Counted from the stretch's first letter, positions 48,312 through 59,698 are shown. The stretch is DNA of 64,000 nt from Candidatus Contendibacter sp. (GCA_029624675.1 JARSSP010000036.1:1-64000); one strand, 5' to 3'. Numbers and translations are program-made. The notes: generated from the letters alone by a model not told the origin.

Positions 48312-48611
48312 ATGATCGGGACACTTGAGCCGTACTCCCGCCAGATGGCCGAGGACTTGTTTTCTGTATTTCCCGATTGGGAGCACTTTCTCTCTGTTGT
48401 CTCCGAAGACGGACTTAATTTCTTCCGCGTCGAAGTGCCTCCGTCGCCCGGAACCAAGAACGGCCCGCTTGGCGTTACCTCGCTATGCAACGGAGAGATC
48501 ACGGTCTACTTCGACTCCTGCCACCGCCGGTCTGGATTGGCTGCAATGGGGTATCACCGGCCGAAAACCTGGATAATCAGTTACAGTAAGGCTCTGCCCG
48601 GACCCACTCTC
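48312..48611 (+). pseudogene. Second cassette-like ORF, truncated and fused to the GspF-like gene
   Basis: From ATG 48312 the protein reads MIGTLEPYSRQMAEDLFSV, FPDWEHFLSVVSEDG, NFFRVEVPPSPGTKNG and EITVYFDSCHRR, a compact acidic start of a small soluble protein whose family I cannot name. It then runs in frame into GspF-like sequence, with no counterpart in GspF proteins. It follows the attC-like site, where a second cassette would start. The junction lies between about 48525 and 48610. Confidence 0.5.
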
Positions 48612-49583
48612 GTGCCGCTGACCACCCGCCAACGCTCCCAACTGTTCTCGCAACTGACGACGCTGGAACACGCCGGCATTGCGCCGGCGCAAGCGTTTTC
48701 TGTGATCGGACGCGATCTTCCCTCCAACGCGCGGCAAGCCTTGACGCAAATCGCGATGATGCTGGCGCGCGGACAATCGATCGCGGACGCCGGTCAGCGC
48801 AGCGGCCTTCTGCTGCCATGGGAAGCGCGGCTGGTGCGCGCGGCAGAACATGGCGGACGGCTGGAATCCTTGTACAAACGCCTGAGCGAACATTACGCCA
48901 GCCGCGCCCAGTTGTTTGGTCGATTGAAATCGCGGCTGATTTTTCCGTTCCTGATGCTGACGCTGGCGACCTTCGTCGCGCCCTTTCCCGCCCTATTCCA
49001 AGGCACCATCGGCTTGAGCAGTTATCTGCTACGCGCCGCCGGACCGCCGCTGTTGCTGTACGGCGGATTGCGTCTGCTGGCGCTCGCCTACCGCCAACAA
49101 CTCGCCCGCGAAACCGGCGCGACGTGGGCCAAGCTGCTGCTAGCGATTCCGGTACTCGGCGGATTGCTGGCCCGGCAACAGCAGCGGGATGGACTATTCG
49201 GCTTGCTGTTGTTGCTGGAATCCGGCGTGCCGATCTTGGAAGCACTGCCCTTGGCCGGAAAAAGCGTCGCCGACCCGCTGTTACGCGCCCGATTCGCGGG
49301 CGCGGCGGCGGCGCTGGCCGATGGCCGGTCGGTGCTGGCCGAAACCCTGAATCGCTACGGCGTGGTGGACGATGCCGACGCAACGGCGCTGTTCGCCAGC
49401 GGCGCGGCGGCGGGCCGGCTGGACGAAGCCATCCGTCACCAAATACGCCAATGGGATGCTCAACTGGAACTGCAATGGGATACGCTGGCTGAGTGGCTAC
49501 CCCGCCTGTTTTACGCGGCGGTGGCGATCTTCATGGCATGGGGAATCGTGGGCGGCTACCGGGGTATGATCGTTCCAGATTGA
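48612..49583 (+). CDS. Type II secretion system F family protein (GspF/PilC-like)
   Basis: A 323-residue protein from GTG 48612 with two T2SSF domains: LTTRQRSQLFSQLTTLEHAGI and a second LLLLLESGVPILEALPLAGK copy, each followed by an AARLVRAAEHGGRL- or ATALFASGAAAGRL-type segment and hydrophobic helices, the last near the C-terminus. GspF is the inner-membrane platform protein of type II secretion and type IV pili. No other secretion genes are nearby, so it is an orphan. The frame is continuous with the upstream cassette-like fragment, so a chimeric longer product is possible. Confidence 0.8.
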   Translation: MPLTTRQRSQLFSQLTTLEHAGIAPAQAFSVIGRDLPSNARQALTQIAMMLARGQSIADAGQRSGLLLPWEARLVRAAEHGGRLESLYKRLSEHYASRAQLFGRLKSRLIFPFLMLTLATFVAPFPALFQGTIGLSSYLLRAAGPPLLLYGGLRLLALAYRQQLARETGATWAKLLLAIPVLGGLLARQQQRDGLFGLLLLLESGVPILEALPLAGKSVADPLLRARFAGAAAALADGRSVLAETLNRYGVVDDADATALFASGAAAGRLDEAIRHQIRQWDAQLELQWDTLAEWLPRLFYAAVAIFMAWGIVGGYRGMIVPD

Positions 49584-49605
49584 TGGCTTTATTCGGGAGA
49601 AAACC

Positions 49606-49854
49606 ATGCCGACATTCCACGACTTGCGCAGCCGCCGCCGCGAACTGCTGGACGAATTGGATCAGATGGCGGAAACGGTCGCCGAGTTGACCGCGATGCT
49701 GGATGGTATCGCCGAGCCGATACCGGAGGAGTTTATCGAGCACCACGAACACCGCGCTTGGCTGCAACGCCAACAGGCCGGCGTGTTGGTGATCTTGCAC
49801 GAAACGGAACGAACCCTTCTGGAATTCGGCGCGGACGATTGGGACGAGGCTTGA
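49606..49854 (+). CDS. Small acidic hypothetical protein
   Basis: An 82-residue protein with an early helical, Leu/Glu-rich region (LRSRRRELLDELDQMAETVAELTAML) likely to form a coiled coil, and an acidic C-terminus (FGADDWDEA). GGGAGA precedes the ATG at 23 bp after the GspF-like gene, so the two may be cotranscribed. I do not recognise the family. Confidence 0.6.
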   Translation: MPTFHDLRSRRRELLDELDQMAETVAELTAMLDGIAEPIPEEFIEHHEHRAWLQRQQAGVLVILHETERTLLEFGADDWDEA

Positions 49855-49861
49855 AGTCAGG

Positions 49862-49966
49862 CCAATCCCAAAACCGCCCCTTTTCCTGAGAGCTCTGCTC
49901 CCGCTGCCGCAAGGCCCACATCTGGGCGTACAGCCCGCCCTGTTGCAGCAACTTCCTGTGGGTAAG
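49862..49966 (-). pseudogene. C-terminal scrap of an ABC transporter ATPase
   Basis: The minus strand reads THRKLLQQGGLYAQMWALRQREQ, which is the terminal helix of fused permease-ATPase (MsbA/Atm1-type) exporters, normally G-T-H-x-x-L-L-x-x-G-G-x-Y-A. A stop lies just upstream in frame, and no other part of the gene is present. A long inverted repeat begins 29 bp upstream. Confidence 0.65.
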
Positions 49967-49994
49967 CGTTCAGACCCCCCTCGTCCCGCACAGC

Positions 49995-50060
49995 GATGGG
50001 TTTCGCTACGCTCAACCCATTGTTTTTTCGTAGGATGGGTTGAGCGTAGCGAAACCCATC
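49995..50060. repeat. Perfect 26-bp inverted repeat
   Basis: Arms of 26 bp (49995-50020 and 50035-50060; ATGGGTT and AACCCAT with TTTCGCTACGC inside) are exact complements around a 14-nt loop. The GATGGGTTTCGC...CAACCCAT pattern is a widespread bacterial palindromic repeat style, of REP or non-autonomous transposable type. Confidence 0.85.
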
Positions 50061-50529
50061 AATACGGGGCGAAATCACCAGGGGATCTGAATGTTACCCC
50101 TATGCCCTATGCGAGCCCTGTTTCCGCACCCGGCCGTGATCCAGCACAAAATCTGGTCGGCATCAAGGCCGCCAGGAAGAAAGCGTGTCACTGTCATTGT
50201 CATTCAGGCGGATGGACCGGATGCCTAATTCGGAATCAAATCGAACGCCGGTTTATCGGCGCCCATGCCGTCGTTATAATCCTCTTGTGACTCAGACCAG
50301 CCATTCCTAAGCCTTGACCCAGAGTCATGGTTTCCAGCCGCCGGCCCAACTTCGGCGCCCGTTCCTGGCGGCGCGGATGTTCGAGGCGGCGCGACGAGTG
50401 GCTTCAGCCGGAAACCCATGACGAAGACAGCCGGCGTGGCCGCGCCTCTCGACGCCACGTCCCAAGAAACTCGCGCCCATCGCCATCGCGCACGGGCATC
50501 CTCCACCACCGGGGAGTCGATCATCGTCA
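50061..50529. other. Leader region of the sucA operon
   Basis: About 470 bp without a convincing gene. A promoter-like pair lies at 50252-50280. The 240 bp between it and sucA would be a long leader; open frames there on both strands lack family features. A GGGGAG precedes the sucA ATG by 13 bp. Confidence 0.45.
50252..50280 (+). promoter_or_regulatory. Candidate sigma-70 promoter upstream of sucA
   Basis: A consensus TATAAT at 50275-50280 stands 17 bp after TTTATC (50252-50257), a poor -35. Confidence 0.4.
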
Positions 50530-53355
50530 ATGAGCACACTCATCGAGCAATTTCGCCAAAGTTCGCCCTTGTTCGGCGGCAACGCGGCTTTCATAGAAGA
50601 CTTGTACGAGAGCTTTCTGCGCGATCCCGAGTCGGTCAGCGAAAACTGGCGAGGGTATTTTCGGGACATGCAGGCCCAAACCCTGGGCGCCCGGGATGTG
50701 GCGCACGGCCCGATCCGCGATTCCTTCGCCCAACTGGCCCTACAGCCGCAAGCCGGCGTGAGTCGCGCGCCGGGGCTCAGTCCCCAGGCCGCCGAAAAAC
50801 AGGCTTCGGTCTTGCGAATCATCAACGCCTACCGCAACCGAGGCCACAAGGCCGCCGATCTCGACCCCCTACGCTTGCGCGAGCGACCGCCGGTGCCGGA
50901 GTTGAACCCCGCCTATCACGGCCTGAGCGAGGCCGACATGAACACCGCGTTCAACACCGGCTCGCTGGTGGCGCCCTCGCAATGGACCCTGCGCGAGATC
51001 ATGAGCCTGATCCGCGACGTGTACGTCGGCACCATCGGCTCCGAGTACATGCACATCAATGAAACCGCCGAGAAGCGCTGGATTCAGAAGCGGCTGGAAG
51101 GCCAGCGCGCCCGGCTGGAGTTGAATGCGGGGCAGCGTAAGGAATTGCTGCACTGGCTGGTCGCCGCCGAGGGTCTGGAGCGCTACTTGCACACCCGCTA
51201 CGTCGGCCAGAAGCGCTTTTCGCTGGAAGGCGGCGAGAGCCTGATCCCGATGATGGACGAACTGGTGCAACAGGCCGGCGCCCAGGGCGTGCAGGAAATC
51301 GTCATCGGCATGGCCCATCGCGGTCGCCTGAACGTGCTGGTCAACATCATTGGCAAGTCGCCTGGCGATCTGTTTCAGGAGTTCGAGGGCAAGCGTCGGA
51401 TCGGCAGCGCCGGCGACGTGAAATACCACATGGGTTTTTCGTCCGACGTGGAAACGCTGGGCGGGCGAGTCCATCTGGCCCTGGCGTTCAACCCCTCGCA
51501 CCTGGAAATCGTCAATCCGGTGGTCGAGGGCTCGGTGCGCGCCCGCATGGAGCGGCGGCGGGAGCTTGGCGCGGAAACCCCGCCCTTCAACACGGTGATG
51601 CCGGTCCTGATCCACGGCGACGCCGCCTTCGCCGGCCAGGGCGTGAACATGGAGACCTTCCAGTTCTCGCAGGTGCGCGGCTACCGCACCGGCGGCACCG
51701 TCCACATCGTCATCAACAACCAGATCGGCTTCACGACCAGCAACCCGCTGGACACCCGCTCGGCGCTGTACTGCACCGACGTGGCCAAGATGGTCCAGGC
51801 GCCGATCTTTCACGTCAACGGCGACGATCCCGAAGCGGTGCTGTTCGTCACCCGGCTGGCGGTCGAATACCGGATGACCTTCAACAAGGACGTGGTCATC
51901 GACATGATCTGCTACCGTCGGCTGGGCCACAACGAGGCCGACGAACCGGCCGCCACCCAGCCGATGATGTACAAGAAGATCCGGGCGCGGAAGACGACCG
52001 CCACCTTGTACGCCGAGAAGCTGGCCGCCGAAGGCGTGATCGCCGAGCAGGATTTTCAGGACATGCAGGCGCGATACCGCGCCGACCTCGATGCGGGCCG
52101 GCAGGTGTCGCGGCCGACCTTGCCGCACGCCAAGGGACCGCACTCGATCGACTGGACCTTGTACTTGAACGAAGACTGGAACGCCCCGGCGCCTACCGCC
52201 GTGCCGCTGGCGACCGTCCGCGATCTGTCCGAGCGCCTGCTGCGGATACCGGAAGGTTTCGAGATGCATCCGCGCGTTGCCAAGATCATGGACGACCGGC
52301 GCAAGATGGCGGCGGGCGCGCTGCCGCTGGACTGGGGCTTCGCCGAGAACATGGCTTACGCTACCCTGCTGGAGGAAGGCTACCAGGTACGCATTTCCGG
52401 CCAGGACTGCGGGCGCGGCACCTTCTTCCATCGCCATGCGGTGCTGCACAACCAGAAGGACGGAACCAGCCACGTTCCGTTAATGCACCTTCGCCCCGGC
52501 CAGCCGAACTTCATCGTCATCGACTCGATTCTGTCGGAAGAAGCGGTGCTGGGTTTCGAGTACGGCTATGCCACCGCCGAGCCCAACGGCCTGGTCATTT
52601 GGGAAGGCCAATTCGGCGACTTCGCCAACGGCGCCCAGGTGGTGATCGACCAGTTCATCACCTCCGGCCAAACCAAGTGGGACCGGCGCTGCGGGCTGGT
52701 CATGCTGCTGCCGCATGGCTTCGAGGGGCAGGGACCCGAACACTCCTCGGCCCGGCTGGAGCGTTACCTGCAACTGTGCGCCGAGCAAAACATCCAGGTG
52801 GTGGTGCCCTCGACCCCGGCCCAATGCTTTCACATGCTGCGCCGCCAGATGAAGCGCGGTTTCCGCAAGCCGCTGGTGGTGATGAGCCCCAAGAGCCTGT
52901 TGCGCCATCGGTTGGCGGTGAACAGCCTGGAAGACCTGACCGAGGGGCATTTTCAAGAGATCATCCCGGAGATTGATCCGCACGATCCGACCCAGATCAC
53001 CCGCCTGGTATTCTGTAGCGGCAAGGTCTACTACGATTTGTTGGAAGCCCGGCGCGAGCGGAAGCTGGATCACGTCGCCATCGTCCGCATCGAGCAGCTC
53101 TATCCGTTCCCGCAGGCGCTCTATAGCGCGGAGGTGGCCCGCTATCCCCGCCTTGCCGATGTCGTTTGGTGCCAGGAAGAACCCATGAATCAAGGCGCCT
53201 GGTTCGAGACTCTCCACCACCTGGATCGGGATTTGCCGCCGCCCCTCAAAATCCGCTACGCCGGCCGGCCGCATTCGGCGTCGCCGGGCACGGGCTATCA
53301 CAGCGTCCACGTCGAACAGCAGCAAAAACTCGTCAACGAGGCTCTGGGCCAGTAA
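50530..53355 (+). CDS. sucA: 2-oxoglutarate dehydrogenase E1 component
   Basis: A 941-residue thiamine-diphosphate decarboxylase that starts the oxidative decarboxylation of 2-oxoglutarate in the TCA cycle. An N-terminal docking helix (FGGNAAFIEDLYESFLRDP) is followed by IGMAHRGRLNVL, HVNGDDPEAV (ThDP/magnesium site) and CYRRLGHNEADEP, then LPHGFEGQGPEHSSARLER in the C-terminal half. Family length. First gene of sucA-sucB-lpd. Confidence 0.98.
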   Translation: MSTLIEQFRQSSPLFGGNAAFIEDLYESFLRDPESVSENWRGYFRDMQAQTLGARDVAHGPIRDSFAQLALQPQAGVSRAPGLSPQAAEKQASVLRIINAYRNRGHKAADLDPLRLRERPPVPELNPAYHGLSEADMNTAFNTGSLVAPSQWTLREIMSLIRDVYVGTIGSEYMHINETAEKRWIQKRLEGQRARLELNAGQRKELLHWLVAAEGLERYLHTRYVGQKRFSLEGGESLIPMMDELVQQAGAQGVQEIVIGMAHRGRLNVLVNIIGKSPGDLFQEFEGKRRIGSAGDVKYHMGFSSDVETLGGRVHLALAFNPSHLEIVNPVVEGSVRARMERRRELGAETPPFNTVMPVLIHGDAAFAGQGVNMETFQFSQVRGYRTGGTVHIVINNQIGFTTSNPLDTRSALYCTDVAKMVQAPIFHVNGDDPEAVLFVTRLAVEYRMTFNKDVVIDMICYRRLGHNEADEPAATQPMMYKKIRARKTTATLYAEKLAAEGVIAEQDFQDMQARYRADLDAGRQVSRPTLPHAKGPHSIDWTLYLNEDWNAPAPTAVPLATVRDLSERLLRIPEGFEMHPRVAKIMDDRRKMAAGALPLDWGFAENMAYATLLEEGYQVRISGQDCGRGTFFHRHAVLHNQKDGTSHVPLMHLRPGQPNFIVIDSILSEEAVLGFEYGYATAEPNGLVIWEGQFGDFANGAQVVIDQFITSGQTKWDRRCGLVMLLPHGFEGQGPEHSSARLERYLQLCAEQNIQVVVPSTPAQCFHMLRRQMKRGFRKPLVVMSPKSLLRHRLAVNSLEDLTEGHFQEIIPEIDPHDPTQITRLVFCSGKVYYDLLEARRERKLDHVAIVRIEQLYPFPQALYSAEVARYPRLADVVWCQEEPMNQGAWFETLHHLDRDLPPPLKIRYAGRPHSASPGTGYHSVHVEQQQKLVNEALGQ

Positions 53356-53406
53356 CCACCGCGACCCAGACCGAACAACTACCCGAAATCGAAGGGAACA
53401 ATAATT

Positions 53407-54705
53407 ATGACCATCGAAGTGAAAGTCCCCGCTCTACCCGAATCCGTCTCCGACGGCACCCTCGTCAACTGGAAGAAAAAACCGGGGGAGGCGGTGAAGC
53501 GGGGCGAGAATCTCGTGGATTTGGAAACCGACAAGGTCGTTCTGGACATACCCGCCCCCGCCGATGGCGTGCTCGGTTCGATTCTGCGGCAGGAAGGCGA
53601 AACCGTCACCACCGGCGACGTGATCGCCACCCTGGAAGAAAGTGGCGCCGCCGAAGCGGCGATCCCGGTCGCCGCCGCGATGGCCGCCCCGGCGCCAACT
53701 TCGACATCGGCTCCGGCGACCGAAGTGGACCTTGAAGGTTTGAGTCCGGCGGTGCGCCGGCTGGCCGCCGAACACGGCCTGGATATCGCCAGGATTCCGG
53801 GCAGCGGACGCGGTGGTCGGGTGACCAAGGCCGACGTGCTGGCGTTTTTGGAAGGAAAGCAACCCGCGAGGCCCGTCTCCGCCACCCCAATCCCCCCGGC
53901 TTCGCCACCCCCCGTTGCCAAGGGGGGGCAGGGGGGATTTACCGCGCCGGCTCCGGCTCCGGTTGCCGCCGCGGCGACCACGGCGCTACCTGTCGACGCG
54001 CTCGGCCGGCTGGAGCAGCGCGTGCCGATGACTCGGCTGCGCGCCCGCGTCGCCGAACGGCTGCTGATGGCCAAGAACAACACCGCCATGTTGACCACGT
54101 TCAACGAGATCAACATGAAGCCGGTGATGGATTTGCGCAACCGCTACAAGGACGAGTTCGAGAAAAAGCACGGCGTTCGCCTCGGGTTCATGGGCTTCTT
54201 CGTCAAGGCGGTGATCGAGTCGCTCAAGCGCTATCCGGCGGTCAACGGCTCCATCGACGGTAACGACATCATCTATCACGGTTACTACGACATCGGCATC
54301 GCCGTGGCCTCGCCGCGTGGCCTGGTGGTGCCGATCCTGCGCGACGCCGACCAGATGAGTTTGGCCGATATCGAAAAAACCATCGGCGAATTCGGCCAAA
54401 AGGCGAAGGAGGGCACGCTGACGGTCGAGGAAATGACCGGCGGCACCTTTACCATCACCAACGGTGGCGTGTTCGGCTCGCTGATGTCCACGCCGATCCT
54501 CAACCCGCCGCAAAGCGGCATTCTGGGGATGCACGCCACCAAGGACCGGCCGGTGGCGGAAAACGGCCAGGTCGTGATCCGGCCGATGATGTACGTGGCG
54601 CACTCCTACGATCACCGTATCATCGACGGGCGGGAAGCGGTCACTTTCCTGGTCACCGTGAAGGAATGCATCGAAGACCCGGCTCGCCTGGTGCTGCAAG
54701 TCTAG
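53407..54705 (+). CDS. sucB: Dihydrolipoyllysine-residue succinyltransferase (E2)
   Basis: A 432-residue E2 core: lipoyl domain with the lipoylated Lys43 in [11 protein letters not shown], a peripheral subunit-binding domain ([22 protein letters not shown]), an Ala/Pro linker, and the catalytic domain ending in [13 protein letters not shown] with His403 and Asp407. The linker contains [12 protein letters not shown], encoded by a palindromic repeat. It forms the 24-mer core that transfers succinyl groups to CoA. Confidence 0.97.
   Translation: MTIEVKVPALPESVSDGTLVNWKKKPGEAVKRGENLVDLETDKVVLDIPAPADGVLGSILRQEGETVTTGDVIATLEESGAAEAAIPVAAAMAAPAPTSTSAPATEVDLEGLSPAVRRLAAEHGLDIARIPGSGRGGRVTKADVLAFLEGKQPARPVSATPIPPASPPPVAKGGQGGFTAPAPAPVAAAATTALPVDALGRLEQRVPMTRLRARVAERLLMAKNNTAMLTTFNEINMKPVMDLRNRYKDEFEKKHGVRLGFMGFFVKAVIESLKRYPAVNGSIDGNDIIYHGYYDIGIAVASPRGLVVPILRDADQMSLADIEKTIGEFGQKAKEGTLTVEEMTGGTFTITNGGVFGSLMSTPILNPPQSGILGMHATKDRPVAENGQVVIRPMMYVAHSYDHRIIDGREAVTFLVTVKECIEDPARLVLQV
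53908..53936 (+). repeat. G/C-run palindromic repeat inside the sucB linker
   Basis: CCCCCC-GTTGCCAA-GGGGGGG followed by CAGGGGGG, translated in frame as [12 protein letters not shown]. It is the widespread CCCCC-N8-GGGGG intergenic repeat style, here tolerated in a flexible linker. Confidence 0.7.
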
Positions 54706-54731
54706 GCGCGTCTGGCGCGACGACGCGATGA

Positions 54732-56309
<1,578 letters not shown>

Positions 56310-56327
56310 GTCGCCCAGCGTTGACCC

Positions 56328-56360
56328 ATGAAAAAGGGCGCTGGTCGCGCCCTTTTTCAT
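56328..56360 (+). terminator. Rho-independent terminator after lpdA
   Basis: A perfect 14-bp stem, ATGAAAAAGGGCGC against GCGCCCTTTTTCAT, with a TGGTC loop. The A-run and T-run make it functional in both directions. Confidence 0.9.
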
Positions 56361-56470
56361 GATCGCCGCATCGATCTGATCGTCGCTTCCGCAACAGCCG
56401 CGCCGGCACTGGGTCAGATCAATGTTGGCAACCTCATTATCCAATCTCCCTTCAACGAGCCTCCATCCCC

Positions 56471-59400
56471 ATGACGCTGGCCCGCGTGCTTCTCGTCCTG
56501 CTCCTCACGGTACTTTCGCTGATGTCGTCGCTTCCGACCCTCGCCGCCGCGCCCGAATCCTCCACCGCCACGATTCCCGCCGCCCGCAAGACCATCTTGC
56601 TCGACGATTTCGAGAATCTCGGCGGTTGGAGCGCCGCCGCCTCGCCCACCGCCCGCCTGGAAATCGCCCAGGACGCCGGTCGCGCCGGGCGGGCGATGCG
56701 GCTGGACTTCGAATTCAAGGATGGGGCCGGCTGGGTGATCGCCCGCAAGGCGTTTCCCATGCGGTTGCCCGACAACTTCGCCTTTCAATTCCTCATTCGC
56801 GGCGATACGTCGCCCGGCGACGCCGAATTCAAGCTGGTCGATTCGCGGAAAAACGTCTGGTGGTTCAAGAAGCGCGAGTACGCGATTCCCACCGAATGGC
56901 AACCGATCACGGTCAAGCGGCGGCAGATCAACCTGGCTTGGGGGTCCGGTGGCCCGCTGGACGAGGTGGCGGTGCTTGAATTCGCCTTCGCGCCGGGCAG
57001 GCCGGGCAAGGGTTCGATTTGGATTGACGAATTGAGTTTCGAGGAGCGCGAGCCGGCCCACGCCTATACCCTGAACCCAACCGTGCGCGTTTCCACCGCC
57101 GTTGAGAGCCAACCGCCGGACGCCGTGCTCGATCCCAATCCCGCGACCCGCTGGCATAGCGGCGCATTGGCCGAGGACCAATGGTTGTTGCTGGATTTTC
57201 TCACCCAGCGCGAGTATGGCGGGCTGGTGATCGACTGGGACCCGGAGGATTACGCGGTCGATTACGAGGTTCAAACCTCCAACGACGGCGAAAACTGGGA
57301 AACCGCTTACCGGGTGCGCGACGGCGATGGCCGACGCGATTACCTCTATCTACCCGATGCGGAATCCCGCTACCTGCGGCTTAACCTGCAGCGCAGCAGC
57401 CGGGGCCGCGGCTATGGCATCGGACGTATATTGGTTCAATCCTACGAATTCTCCAGTTCGCCCAACCAGTTTTTCGAGGCCATCGCGCGCGACGCGCCCT
57501 GCGGCTTCTACCCTCGCTATTTCCAGGGCGAGCAATCCTACTGGACCGTGGTTGGAGTTCCCGGCGACGGCAAGGAAGGGCTGCTCAACCAGGACGGCGC
57601 GCTGGAAGTGGATAAGAGCGGCTTCACCATCGAGCCGTTCCTGTTCGCCGATGGCCGCCTGATCACCTGGGCCGACGTGGACGCCCGTCAGGCCCTGGCC
57701 CAGGGTTATTTACCGATTCCCACCGTGCGCTGGGAGCACGAATCCTACTGGTTGTCGATCACCGTCTTCGCGGCCGGTCCGTCGGGCGAGTCGGCCCTGT
57801 ACGCCCGCTACCAACTGGAAAACCTGAGTCCCGATCCACGCCACGTCACCCTGTACCTGGCGCTGCGGCCGTTCCAGGTCAATCCACCCTGGCAGTCGCT
57901 CAACATGATCGGTGGTGTTTCCCCAATCCGGGATCTGGATTACGCCGACCGAACCATCCGCGTCAATCAAGGGGCCAAGACGATCGTGGCGCTGACCGCG
58001 CCCGACCGCTTCCGCGCCGCCACGTTCGATCAGGGTGCGCTCACCGATTATCTGGCGGCGAGCAAGTTGCCCGAACGCAGCCGGGTTGAGGACACCTTCG
58101 GTTATGCCTCCGGGGTGCTGGAATACGGCTGGGATTTGAAACCGGGCGAGAAGCGCGAGGTGGTGTTGCACATCTCCTTCCACTCCGCCGGAGCGGGTGG
58201 ACCCATTCCGGCAACCGCTACCGAGGCCGCCACCGAGGTCAACCGGTTGCTGGAGCGAACCGCTCAGGACTGGGCGGCGCGACTGGACCGCGTGGGTCTG
58301 GAACTACCACCCGTCGCGCAACGGCTGGCCTGGAGCATCAAGAGCAACCTGGCCTACATCTTGATCAACCGCGATGGTCCCGCCATTCAACCAGGTTCGC
58401 GCAATTACGCTCGCTCCTGGATCCGCGACGGCGCCCTGACCTCCGCCGCCCTGCTGGGGATGGGTTACACCGAGGAGGTGCGGGAGTTTTTGCAATGGTA
58501 TGCCGGCCATCAAGCGGTGGACGGCGCGATTCCCTGCTGCGTGGATGCACGCGGCGCCGACCCGGTGCCCGAACACGACAGTCACGGCGAATTCATCTAC
58601 GCGGTGATGGAGTACTACCGCTACACCCGCGATGTGGGCTTCCTGCGGCAGATGTGGCCGGCGGTGGTTCGGACGGTCGGCTACATGGATTCCTTGCGCC
58701 AGCAGCGGCTGACCGAGAAGTACCGCACCGATCCGGACTGCGTGGCCTATTGCGGTCTGGTGCCGGAATCCATCAGCCACGAAGGCTATTCCAGCCAGCC
58801 GCGCCACTCCTACTGGGACAACTTCTTCGTCCTGCGCGGCCTCAAGGACGCGGCGGCGATGGCCACGATCCTGGACGAGGACGCCCAGGCGGAGCGGTTC
58901 GCGGCGTTGCGCGACGCCTTTAGCAAGGACTTGTACGCCTCGATCCAGGAAACTCTCAAGCTGCACAAGATCGACTTCATTCCCGGCGCGGTCGAGTTGG
59001 GCGATTTCGACCCAACCTCGACCACCATCGCCGTGGATCCGGGCGGCGAACTGGGGCGCTTGCCGCAACCGGCGCTGAATCGCACCTTCGAACGTTACGA
59101 CGAGTTTTTCCGCCAGCGCCGCGCCGAGGCGAAATGGAAAGCCTATACCCCTTACGAATGGCGGGTGGTGGGGACCATGATTCGACTGGGCTGGCGCGAC
59201 CGGGCTCTGGACCAGATGGCGTTTTTCATGGAAGGCCAACGACCGGCGGCCTGGAACCATTGGGCCGAGGTGGTCTGGCGCGATCCCAAGACGCCGCGCT
59301 TCATCGGCGACATGCCGCACACCTGGGTCGGCTCCGACTTCATCCGCGCCGCGCGCGGCCTGTTCGTGTACGAGCGCGAGGCCGACCAGGCCCTGGTGAT

Positions 59401-59698
59401 CGGCGCCGGCATTCCCACCGCCTGGGTGGAAAGTCCCGAGGGTGTCACGGTACGGCGGATGCCGACCTGGCACGGCACCCTGAACTATCGGATGGCGATG
59501 ACCAACCCGGATACGCTGCGGGTGCGTTTGACCGGCGACGTGACCGTGCCGCCGGGAAAAATCATCCTGCATTCGCCGCTCGACCGGCCGCTTCGGGCAG
59601 CGACGGTCAACGGCCGGGTGGCGACCTTCGCCGCCAACATCGTCACGGTTGATCAATTTCCGGCCGAAGTGGAGTTGCACTACGCCGCTTCCCCGTGA
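56471..59698 (+). CDS. Secreted multidomain glycosidase-like protein, (alpha/alpha)6 type
   Basis: A 1075-residue exported protein: signal peptide (LARVLLVLLLTVLSLMSSLPTLAAA), a carbohydrate-binding domain (ILLDDFENLGGW to about residue 190, CBM11-like), a discoidin/F5-8 type C domain (about 205-325, WHSGALAEDQWLLLDF), a beta-sandwich, and an (alpha/alpha)6-barrel with NYARSWIRDGALTSAALL, EHDSHGEFIYAVMEYYRYT, SYWDNFFVLRGL and PHTWVGSDFIRA. Catalytic residues cannot be assigned with confidence. The next gene, a GH94-type phosphorylase 66 bp downstream, suggests a shared glucan-degrading role. Exact specificity unknown. Confidence 0.8.
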   Translation: MTLARVLLVLLLTVLSLMSSLPTLAAAPESSTATIPAARKTILLDDFENLGGWSAAASPTARLEIAQDAGRAGRAMRLDFEFKDGAGWVIARKAFPMRLPDNFAFQFLIRGDTSPGDAEFKLVDSRKNVWWFKKREYAIPTEWQPITVKRRQINLAWGSGGPLDEVAVLEFAFAPGRPGKGSIWIDELSFEEREPAHAYTLNPTVRVSTAVESQPPDAVLDPNPATRWHSGALAEDQWLLLDFLTQREYGGLVIDWDPEDYAVDYEVQTSNDGENWETAYRVRDGDGRRDYLYLPDAESRYLRLNLQRSSRGRGYGIGRILVQSYEFSSSPNQFFEAIARDAPCGFYPRYFQGEQSYWTVVGVPGDGKEGLLNQDGALEVDKSGFTIEPFLFADGRLITWADVDARQALAQGYLPIPTVRWEHESYWLSITVFAAGPSGESALYARYQLENLSPDPRHVTLYLALRPFQVNPPWQSLNMIGGVSPIRDLDYADRTIRVNQGAKTIVALTAPDRFRAATFDQGALTDYLAASKLPERSRVEDTFGYASGVLEYGWDLKPGEKREVVLHISFHSAGAGGPIPATATEAATEVNRLLERTAQDWAARLDRVGLELPPVAQRLAWSIKSNLAYILINRDGPAIQPGSRNYARSWIRDGALTSAALLGMGYTEEVREFLQWYAGHQAVDGAIPCCVDARGADPVPEHDSHGEFIYAVMEYYRYTRDVGFLRQMWPAVVRTVGYMDSLRQQRLTEKYRTDPDCVAYCGLVPESISHEGYSSQPRHSYWDNFFVLRGLKDAAAMATILDEDAQAERFAALRDAFSKDLYASIQETLKLHKIDFIPGAVELGDFDPTSTTIAVDPGGELGRLPQPALNRTFERYDEFFRQRRAEAKWKAYTPYEWRVVGTMIRLGWRDRALDQMAFFMEGQRPAAWNHWAEVVWRDPKTPRFIGDMPHTWVGSDFIRAARGLFVYEREADQALVIGAGIPTAWVESPEGVTVRRMPTWHGTLNYRMAMTNPDTLRVRLTGDVTVPPGKIILHSPLDRPLRAATVNGRVATFAANIVTVDQFPAEVELHYAASP

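Noticed and set aside
50327..51062. Plus-strand open frames in the sucA leader and start
   Set aside because: They are Arg-rich, out of frame with sucA and lack any family feature.
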